The translations under genes were made by a program, and so were the position numbers. Positions 56,557-64,000 of a DNA stretch of 64,000 nt are shown piece by piece. A model generated the notes under the pieces. The model saw nothing but the letters and a program-made list of their open reading frames with translations. It was not told the DNA's origin and made no database searches. This DNA comes from Diphasiastrum complanatum (lineage: Eukaryota > Streptophyta > Lycopodiopsida > Lycopodiales > Lycopodiaceae). How positions within the stretch are numbered: the stretch's first letter is position 1; the number at the start of each line of letters is the position of its first letter. Where the stretch lies: NCBI GenBank assembly GCA_029204225.1, contig CM055103.1, forward strand, positions 4,382,114 to 4,446,113, given 5' to 3'.

Positions 56557-59500
56557 TGGCTATTTTGTTCATACCAACACCTAGCATGCTACGAAACTTT
56601 TCAATTTTTTCTCTCTGCTTGTTCGTTGGTATCACAGTACTCGAGCTAAATTTCTCCGCTTTATATCTTCTCTCGTAAGAAGTGTTGATCCCCTCAATAT
56701 GCTTCGTACGAGCTTGGTACACAGGATTTTTGGCAAGCTGGATGCAACTCTGGCTGTCACACTGAAGAATAGTAGGACCATCCTGTGGAATCTGCACCTC
56801 CCCAAGAAGTCTCCTGAGCCATATTGCCTCGCAGGTAGCTTTTGCCGCTGCCCTGTACTCAGCCTCTGTCGATGATAAGGTAACTGTGGGCTGTTTCTTG
56901 CTACACCAAGAAATGGCCCTTGAACCAAGGTTAAAAGTGTAACCTGTGGTCGACTTTCGATCATCCCTATCACCTGCCCAATCCGAATCAGTAAAGCTTT
57001 CCGTCATCTGTGTACTCAATCCCATAGCAGGTTGTCCCTTTGACATACCTCAAAGCCCTCTTGGCTGCTTTCCAATGTGCTTCAGTTGGAGAACTCATGA
57101 ACTGGCTTGCTACACCAACCGCATAGGAAATGTCTGGTCTCGTAGTGGTGAGATAAATCAGGCTACCCACAAGCTGCCTATAAAGAGTCTCGTCCACAAA
57201 AGGAGTGCCATCATCTCTGGATGGCTTACTGCTGGTATCAATGGGCGTGGAAACGGATTTGCAATCCTGCATGTTGAACCTGTTCAAGACTTCACATGCA
57301 TAGTTGGCTTGGGAAATAAACACATAGTTTTCCTTTTTCCAAAGCTCCAAACCAAAACAAAAGTGGATTAAGCCCAAATCCTTCATCTCAAACTCATTTG
57401 ATAAATGAGCCTTCACCTTTTCAATAAGCTGCCCATTGTTACCCGTGATGACCAAGTCATCCACATAGAGAACTATCAAAACAATGTTCCCATCTTCCTC
57501 CTTCACGAACAGGTTGCAATCCGACTGACTCTTTATGAATTGCTCCTTGGCAAAATAGTCGTCAATACGACTATACCAGGCCCTGGGTGCCTGCGTCAAA
57601 CCATATACGGCCTTCTTAAGCCTGCATACCATACTTTCCTTGCCCTTAGCCTCAAAACCTTTTGGCTGTTCCATGTAGACTTCTTCAGCCAACTGTCCAT
57701 TAAGAAAAGCACTCTTCACGTCCATTTGATGGACCTCCCAACCAAAAAATGCAGCCAATGCTAAAACCAACCTGATAGACGTCATCTTAGCTACCGGTGC
57801 AAACGTCTCATCATAGTCTAAGCCCTCCTTCTGTGCATAGCCTTTAGCAACCAGCCTTGCCTTATGCTTTTCGATGCTCCCATCAGATTTGTATTTGGTC
57901 CTGTAGACCCACTTACAGCCAATAGCATGTTGCCATACCTTCTCATCTGCTGCCTCAACGAATGTATGTGGATCTTGTGAATCCAAAATAGTAGTCATAA
58001 GTGCATAGTTTGTCTCCTGGTGTTCATGTTGCTGGGCTTGCCTTTGAGACCTCCTAGCCCCTGGATTGCTGCTCTCTCCCTCATCCAATATCAAACCATC
58101 CTGCACAGTTTGCCAATACCACTTGGGAAACTTCTTCCTTGCAGTTGGTGATGAAGACGGTGAATAGGACTCAACATATTTGCCCCTTTCCTTCCGCTTC
58201 CTAGCCTCCTCGGATTCTTCCTCTTGATCACTCATATGATCATCCTGAGGCTCCCCAATATATGGATGTGGGTCATCAAGTATTGGCACAAATTTACTTG
58301 TACCATCCTCCATCTCAAGTTCCTCTATAGGAGGCGTTTGATCTTCTTCAAAGATCACATCTCGACTTATGATCCTCTTCTTGCTAGTAAGATCGTAAAG
58401 TCTGTAAGCTTTGCTTTCTTCACTGTATCCCAAGAAAATACTCTTTGCTGATTTTGCATCTAGCTTCTTCCTGTTATCCTTGGGAATATGGTCATAGGCC
58501 GTACAACCAAACACTCGCAAAGCGCCTACCTTGGGCTTAATGCCGCTAAATGCCTCTTCTGGAGTCTTGCCTTCCACAGCTTTTGTTGGACTTCTATTCA
58601 ACAGAAACACTGCTGTGTGCATTGCCTTGCCCCAAAAAGAGTTGGGCAACCCCTTTGCCTTGAGCATGCACCTTGCACACTCCACAATAGTTCGGTTCTT
58701 TCTCTCTGCTACGCCGTTTTGCTGAGGGGTATGAGGAGCTGTAAGCTGCCTTTTGATCCCATTGGCCTTGCAGAATTCCACAAATTCTGTCTTAATGAAC
58801 TCTCCACCACCGTCTGACCTGAGCATCTTTATCTTCTTTCCTGAATGTTCTTCTACCAAAGCTTTGAAATGCAGGAAGTACTTGAATGCTTCAGATTTTA
58901 ACTTCAAGAAATAAATCCAAATCTTGCGTGAGAAGTCATCAATAAAGGTCATAAAGTAATATGCCCCCCCTGCAGATTTCGTTTGGGTTGGCCCCCACAA
59001 ATCTGAATGTATCAAGTCAAGTATGCCTGCTGCCCTGGTGGTGCTTTCCTTGGGAAACTTATGTCTTTGTTGTTTTCCCATAGCGCAAGCCTCGCAAACT
59101 GAAGAGCTTGGCTTCACAACTGGAAGCCCCTCCACCATATGATGCTGGTTCAACACCTGCATGCTTTGGTAGCCAAGATGTCCATACCTCTCATGCCCCA
59201 ACCTATCCACATCCCTTCCTTTTGCTGTATAAGCATGCTGACTAGGGATAGAAGTGTATAACCTATATAGATTATCTTCCTGCAATCCTTTGGCCACAAC
59301 CTTCATATTATCACTCAAGTCCAACACAAGACAAGAAGTAGCATCAAATTCTACTTTCATATTTTGTTGAGTGATAGCTCCTACTGAAAGAAGATTTTTA
59401 GCAAGTCCTGGTACATATAAGACATTCTTAATGACTTTGACTTCTCCTGATGGAAGCTTTATAGGTATTGTGCCCTTTCCCTTGACCTTGTGTGTTGAGT

Positions 59501-60545
59501 TGTCACCTAGGCACACCTCTTGTCCATCACTAATCCCCACAAAGGTATCAAACCAATCCCTATGAGGGGTCATGTGCTTTGAAGCACCTGAGTCAATGTA
59601 CCAACCACCTGTTGTAGCTTGTGAAGCCAATGCAACAGAGAATAACTCAGCTTGCCTTATGTCACTCTGCTCCTCTCTTGCAACACTCTCAACAACATTT
59701 CCTCCTTGCTTCTTTTTTGTGCCCTTCTTTTGGTCTGCAAGCTTCTTCCTGCACTCAAAAGCAAAGTGTCCATATTTACCACAGTAATTGCAATTCCCCT
59801 TCCTTTGAGGTGTGGAAGAAGTATTCGAGGAGGGTTGTGCTTCTGACATCTGCAAGTTCTCCATTCTTTGCTCAAGTGTTTGTGGTGTTCCTTTGTTCTT
59901 GCCTTTACCTTTCTTCTTGGGTCTTCTTAGAGCAAAGGCATGCTCCTGGAAATCTTCCCTCTTGGAGAGATTAACTCTCCTCATCTCCTCCTCTAACAAG
60001 AGACCATAGACTTCTTCATAGGTAGGGATCTTCTCTCTCACTGATATCATCATCACAAAGTTCTGATAAGCATATGACAAACTATTCAGAACTATTGGCA
60101 CCAAGTCTTTGTCAGCAATAGACTCTCCAAGTACAGAAAGCTGATATCTAATATCCTGAATCTTAGTAAGATGATCAGTAACTGTCTCCCCTGTCTCCAT
60201 TCTGAGAGTATACAGCTTGTTCTTCAAGTAGAGAAACCTGGTTGTACTTGCTGTCTCATACAATGCACAAAGAATGTGCCATGCATCCACAGGCCCTTTG
60301 GCTGACCTGATTAGAGGAATCACATTATCCCTCACTGACATGTTGATGATTATGTGTGCCTTTTCCCCTCTCTTGATATAGTCCTTAAGTTCAAGTTCAG
60401 ATGTTGGAACAGGCTCCTCACCTGTCACAAGCTTCCAACATTCTTTGTCTTCAAGAATGTTCTTGATCTTGAATTTCCATATGCTAAAGTTAGTGCCATC
60501 AAGCCGGCTGGCTTCACTCAGCATGCTCTCTGCAAGACTAGACAT
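56557..60545 (-). pseudogene. copia gag-pol polyprotein, single frameshift
   Basis: Reading frame 60545 to about 57000, then RNase H in a second frame to about 56540. Gag comes first (UBN2 type, SIWKFKIKNILEDKE), then a CCHC knuckle (CNYCGKYGHFAFEC near 59745-59785) and the protease (WYIDSGASKHMTPH near 59560-59600). GAG-pre-integrase follows (RLGHERYGHLGYQSM). The integrase has HSDLWGPTQ, FIDDFSRKIW and TPQQNGVAERKNRT. RT has MDVKSAFLNGQL and VLYVDDLVITGNN. RNase H has [16 protein letters not shown] and [12 protein letters not shown] prefer the MSSLAES start at 60545 over the upstream ATG at 60593, whose 16 extra residues look like untranslated leader. The only break I find is a frameshift near 56995, so an intact sister copy probably exists. 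Confidence 0.93.
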
Positions 60546-60956
60546 AGCTGGATAGAAATAAAACACAAAAGGCAAACTGGGGTTTTCACCCAACTAGGGT
60601 ATGCAGCCACTTGCTCAATAACCCTCAGCTTCTGGATTTGAAACTATCCCCCTGTATGGCTGTCCTAGCCCTTGTCCAAGATCCACTCAGGGCTTTCACT
60701 GAAGTCCCCACTGTAGAAAGCGCCCTCCTACAGTCCTGGCTGTCCAAAAAGACTCAAAATTTTTTGTCTCAAATTAGAAACTTTTTGGCTCCCTGTACTC
60801 CCCTTGCCAACAGTACTCCAACCATGCAGATAGCACAGAGATCAGATGCCCCTACAAAAAGTGCTCCCTCCTCAATTGTAAGCTGCTCTCCAGGAATGGC
60901 AGGAATCTGATCAAAAACAGGTCCAAGCTTTCACCACACCACAGGCAACATAACCT

Positions 60957-60968
60957 GCTCTGATACCA
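60957..60968 (-). other. primer-binding site (tRNA-iMet)
   Basis: GCTCTGATACCA on the plus strand, abutting the LTR start TGTCAAATTCC at 60969. Confidence 0.93.
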
Positions 60969-61354
60969 TGTCAAATTCCAAGGCCTAGCTTTGGAGTATC
61001 ATAACAGCATAGTAAGCACACTATGAAAGCTTCAGAAAACCAGCTATGGAGTAGAACACAAAAGCAAGAGAGAGAGGACTTCAAAGCTCACACAACATGA
61101 ATATTCAAAGTGTAGTAGGGCGGGGAAACCCCTCCAAAGTTTGGGCTACATATAGCATGTTATGTATAGAGGTGGTGTCTTGCTAATTCTAGCTCTAGAA
61201 CCCACATGGGTCCTTAACCTACTTGATTTACTTGCCTAATTAGCACAAGTGGGGTGTACTATGTACATAAATGTTTTACCTCCATGTCTTATGCACAACT
61301 TACAAGTTACAAGTATACAAGCCTTAAGGGGCAAAATAGGCATTTATTTCAACA
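60969..61354 (-). repeat. copia 5' LTR, 386 bp
   Basis: TGTCAAATTCC to TTTCAACA, uninterrupted. It gives the true LTR length for the family and shows that the left copy carries extra DNA. Confidence 0.95.
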
Positions 61355-61405
61355 GTTGCTACCAACAGAATACTGACATGTGATTGTTTGCTTCCTCTTT
61401 TGCAG

Positions 61406-62040
61406 GTCTGATACATTGGCTGAGTCACATGATCTGATACATTGACAGATTCACACGATGCCGGTCCTTGGTAGAGGCATTTGGTCAGAGGTAGAGTTGA
61501 CAGAGGGGGATGTGGCTACGCACCAGGGATCTGGTGCCCGCAGATGGAGATGCATGCATTGTGGCGGCATCTTTACTGGCTTACCAGGGTTAAGGCCAAT
61601 TTGCTACGACTCACCGGGCCAGATGGGCGGGGGATGGGCATATCCACTTGCCCTCGCATATCAGATGCAGAGGTGGAGAGATTGATGGACACATACGGGC
61701 GTGACGGTGCATCTCTTGAGCCTTTGAGACCATCTCACAGTGTTGTTCGTGGGTCAGTGGCAGGAGCAGGGACTAGAGCAGGTTCGGGGCATGGTAGAGG
61801 TGCAGGGTCTAGAGCAGATGCAGAGGCAGGGCCTAGTCACATGGGGGGAGATATTCCCAGAGCATCTAGCACACATGTAGTGTGGCATTCCTTTTGCTGT
61901 TGCAGACACTTGGATCTTTAGAGACACTCGCCTTCAGATAGCATCAGCTGATTTGTCATGGAGGCCTCCGAGGAGAGAGGCATTGCGCACGACCATGCTA
62001 CGACAGGAGGAGGAGACCATCACACGGGAGCTGAGCTCCA
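61406..62040 (+). pseudogene. hAT transposase, N-terminal part
   Basis: A 3' splice site (CCTCTTTTGCAG) ends at 61405. The ATG at 61458 opens MPVLGRGIWSEVELTEGDVA and a BED-type zinc finger follows (RWRCMHCGGIFTG, then in another frame TRVKANLLRLTG). Next are DAEVERLMDTYGRDGAS, a glycine/arginine/alanine-rich linker (61740-61850) and a typical hAT core segment IPFAVADTWIFRDTRLQIAS near 61885-61945 with SWRPPRREALRTTML. At least two frameshifts. Beyond 62040 the coding order is disrupted by the palindrome. The transposase would bind the element ends and catalyse cut-and-paste transposition. Confidence 0.82.
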
Positions 62041-62450
62041 GTAGGTGGCACCCGAGGATCAGCAGCTGTCGTATCTACCTTGCAGGAGACGAAAATTGTA
62101 CCTCACGAATCCATGGAAGTGCAACCATGTCCTGAATGAGAAGGTCGATGCAATGTGCAGCGCACGGGGTCCACACAATACTCGGGTGCTCCCTCATCAC
62201 CATCTCTCTGTAGTGCAGGAGATTGGGGCAGAGCATGTGGTTCAAGTCGTTACAGACAACGACTTGAACTGCAGATCGATGGGAGAGATGGTGATGAGGG
62301 AGCACCCGAGTATTGTGTGGACCCCGTGCGCTGCACATTGCATCGACCTTCTCATTCAGGACATGGTTGCACTTCCATGGATTCGTGAGGTACAATTTTC
62401 GTCTCCTGCAAGGTAGATACGACAGCTGCTGATCCTCGGGTGCCACCTAC
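62041..62450. repeat. 168-bp inverted repeat (palindrome), 74-bp spacer
   Basis: 62041-62208 and 62283-62450 are reverse complements without a mismatch that I could find, so both strands encode the same stretch. The right arm is in the coding sense: MREHPSIVWTPCAAHCIDLL and DMVALPWI, the hAT DDE-region signature. It ends at a deletion junction leading into PPTEEEVED. The left arm is the inverted copy. The spacer contains VVQEIG..HVVQVVTDN in the coding sense and a 9-bp inverted repeat (CAAGTCGTT / AACGACTTG). Confidence 0.95.
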
Positions 62451-63138
62451 GGAGGAGGAGGTCGAGGATGATATCTACCAGGAGCTACATAGGCAGGCAG
62501 ATGCAGAGGCACGGTCTACACGACGCCACAGGAGAGCAGCTCGACGTCAGGAGATGGGAGAGGATGGAGATGATGAGATTTTGGGGCATGGAGAGGGATT
62601 TGGGCATGGGTACGAGGAGGAGGAGTGGATGGATGAGGGTGATACAGAGGCAGAGGATGAGGGTGAGCATGAGGGGGGGGGAGACATGCAACACTTATTC
62701 GTAGACCCCGATGCCGAGACACAGGAGGAGCCAGCCGTTCCTGCACCTAGACGTAGAGGGCGACCTAGACGTTCCGGGGGGGGGGGTGGTCTGGGGGCCT
62801 TGTTTGTAGAGAGGACTGGAGTTTCACAGGTAGTTGAGGGCCAGGTCGGCTCTGAGTTTATAGGGCCTTCCCAGAGTACGAGATCACAGTTGAGAAGGCG
62901 ACCTGGAGGGAGTAGTAGAGGAGGAGCAGTTGGAGCCAGCCAGGAGGGGGCAGGAGGGAGAGAGAGAGGGAGAGGGAGAGGTAGGGGACAGGGAAGAGGC
63001 AGAGGCGGACGCAGAGGCAGAGGCAGAGGCAGAGGCTTACAACGACACATGATACCCTCAGCGTCATCTACAGATTCCTTGTTTGGCAGTTCCACGGACA
63101 CTGATGACTTAGACTTTGAGTTAGAGGACGATTGTTAG
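62440..63138 (+). pseudogene. hAT transposase C-terminal tail
   Basis: Open frame to TAG at 63136-63138. An acidic region (EEEEWMDEGDTEAEDEGEHE), a block PAPRRRGRPRR, then an RG-rich stretch near 62955-63035 (GRGRGRGQGRGR) and an acidic end (DTDDLDFELEDDC). It is likely nuclear and nucleic-acid binding. The hAT dimerisation (C-terminal catalytic) region expected between PWI and PPTEEE is missing, deleted before the palindrome formed. The long proline-rich frame on the opposite strand is a shadow of the RG codons. Confidence 0.78.
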
Positions 63139-63322
63139 TTGTTAGTGTTATGAGACATTAGACGTCACTTTTTTTTGGCCTTGAGCCCGACATTATATAT
63201 TTTCATGTTTTTACATTGTGTCCTATCGGTTTGTGTTTCGATACAAATCATGTTTCGATATGATTTTTTTCCAGCATGGTCTATTTCAATAGTTCGGTAT
63301 GGTTTTTTTTCCAGCATGGTCT

Positions 63323-63326
<4 letters not shown>

Positions 63327-63390
<64 letters not shown>
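63327..63390. repeat. (GA)n microsatellite
   Basis: About 32 uninterrupted GA units in the 3' part of the hAT, after a 40-bp near-duplicate of TTTTTTTCCAGCATGGTCTA (63266 and 63306). Confidence 0.95.
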
Positions 63391-63393
<3 letters not shown>

Positions 63394-63640
63394 TTTCAAT
63401 TTGCTATGCACATGATTTCATTTCACACAATACTGGTAACTGTAGAAAATGATATGATAGTGAAAAATAAGTTAACGGGCGACACTGGTCCTGAAATTGA
63501 TGGCAAACTTGATAAATGAACTGCCCTTGAAAAAACCTTCCATTTGATACCCATATTGGTATTAAAAAATTTTCAAAAAAAAAAAGAAAACGTTCCGGAA
63601 AACCCTAATGGGAATTTCCGGAACGCGTCCTGCAACCTTG

Positions 63641-64000
63641 GTTTAAGATGACTAATAATAGAGTCTAGAAAAGTGGGGAGCTAAGGAGCCCGCTTTGTTT
63701 CTAGTATTTTGTATTTTGTCTTTGTCTCGGTAACTCATCTACATCTATGGTCTTTGTTTTATTTATTTATATATATTTTATTTTAATTAAAACTTTAAAT
63801 TTTAAATTTCATTTTATTTGAATTATTATCATTATTATTATTTTTTCTTTCTTCTTAGTGATTGTCTTTTGCTTCTTAGTCAACACTGGGTCTACCCAAG
63901 AGAATCTAGATTCTTTCAAAACCCAGTTAGCAACTTATGCTTGGGTACTGATGAGACATAAGCAATGTTGTTTGGCTAAGATTTTTAATTTTTTGATTTT
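63641..64000 (+). pseudogene. PLE 3' end after the hAT
   Basis: After the target duplication GTTTAAGA the PLE reading continues with a short C-terminus (KMTNNRV) and a stop at about 63667. The following AT-rich DNA to the window end (TTATTATCATTATTATTATT near 63825) holds no recognised TPP2 exon, so intron 7 continues past 64000. Confidence 0.55.

Larger units (their letters stand above)
55142..61354 (-). mobile_element. young, nearly intact copia retrotransposon
   Basis: Two LTRs (55142-56545 and 60969-61354), a 5-bp target duplication GTTGC (55137-55141 and 61355-61359), a primer site at 60957-60968 and a purine tract next to the left LTR. Coding is on the minus strand. Over the 315 bp that both LTRs share at their downstream part (56231-56545 against 61040-61354) I count three differences, about 1 percent. 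Insertion is therefore recent compared with all other elements here. It lies in the presumed intron of the hAT gene. The left LTR carries a foreign 1-kb segment. Confidence 0.95.
54483..63640 (+). mobile_element. hAT DNA transposon, complete ends, with nested copia
   Basis: Flanked by a perfect 8-bp target duplication GTTTAAGA (54475-54482 and 63641-63648), the size typical of hAT. Left end CTCAGTTGCAG and right end CTGCAACCTTG form imperfect inverted repeats. Both subterminal regions carry several TTCCGG/CCGGAA motifs (54500-54560 and 63585-63625), probable transposase-binding sites. The transposase gene is read on the plus strand: a leader/intron (54700-55141, interrupted by copia) and coding parts from 61406. 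Excluding the copia the element is about 2.9 kb. It sits inside the PLE near its C-terminal codons. The transposase is disabled, so this copy is not autonomous. Confidence 0.9.

Noticed and set aside
62075-62446. A second minus-strand hAT transposase gene
   Set aside because: It is the mirror reading of the palindrome, not a separate gene.
62547-63101. 184-codon proline/leucine-rich frame on the minus strand
   Set aside because: Antisense shadow of the RG-rich tail of the hAT transposase.

Overview
The window is nuclear DNA from a land plant, dominated by transposable elements around one host gene. A plant is indicated by Ty1/copia and Ty3/gypsy elements primed by the usual plant tRNA-complementary sites (TGGTATCAGAGC for initiator Met, TGGCGCC for a tRNA-Asp-like primer), by CACTA and hAT transposase remnants, and by a tripeptidyl-peptidase II (TPP2) gene with short phased exons and very large introns. 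The dense nested LTR elements, a LINE of unfamiliar type and a Penelope-like element with a GIY-YIG domain before its reverse transcriptase make me lean to a non-flowering vascular plant such as a fern. That is inference with low confidence. I saw no rRNA, tRNA or CRISPR.

Layout. 1-10671 holds pieces of five copia elements (mostly minus strand) and a CACTA transposase fragment. 11156-14760 is a decayed minus-strand gypsy polyprotein, followed by a copia LTR. 15660-25220 is a head-to-tail series of five gypsy LTRs (A-E) separated by leader and gag pieces, including a gag-only unit (B to C) with no pol. 25221-26965 is a minus-strand copia remnant. 27562-33120 is a gypsy internal region whose gag carries four CCHC zinc knuckles, followed by protease and reverse transcriptase. 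33990-41140 is a patchwork of copia and gypsy remnants, including an in-frame copia RT-to-integrase chimera.

42729-50733 holds the first seven recognisable exons of TPP2 on the plus strand. All exon phases agree, so the reading frame is intact. Intron 1 (5.5 kb) contains a 441-bp non-autonomous hAT element with a perfect 8-bp target duplication and a decayed LINE. Intron 7 starts at 50734 and runs beyond the window (more than 13 kb).

Intron 7 contains the most unusual structure. A degenerate Penelope-like retroelement has its GIY-YIG domain at the N-terminal side of the reverse transcriptase (a permuted order). It is split by a roughly 0.7-kb insertion and by a complete hAT element (54483-63640, 8-bp duplication GTTTAAGA). 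The hAT element is itself split by a young copia element (55142-61354, 5-bp duplication GTTGC). One LTR of that copia carries about 1 kb of foreign DNA ending in a gypsy integrase tail. The hAT coding region also contains a 168-bp palindrome. Order of events by nesting: PLE into the TPP2 intron, then hAT, then copia, then the rearranged copia LTR.
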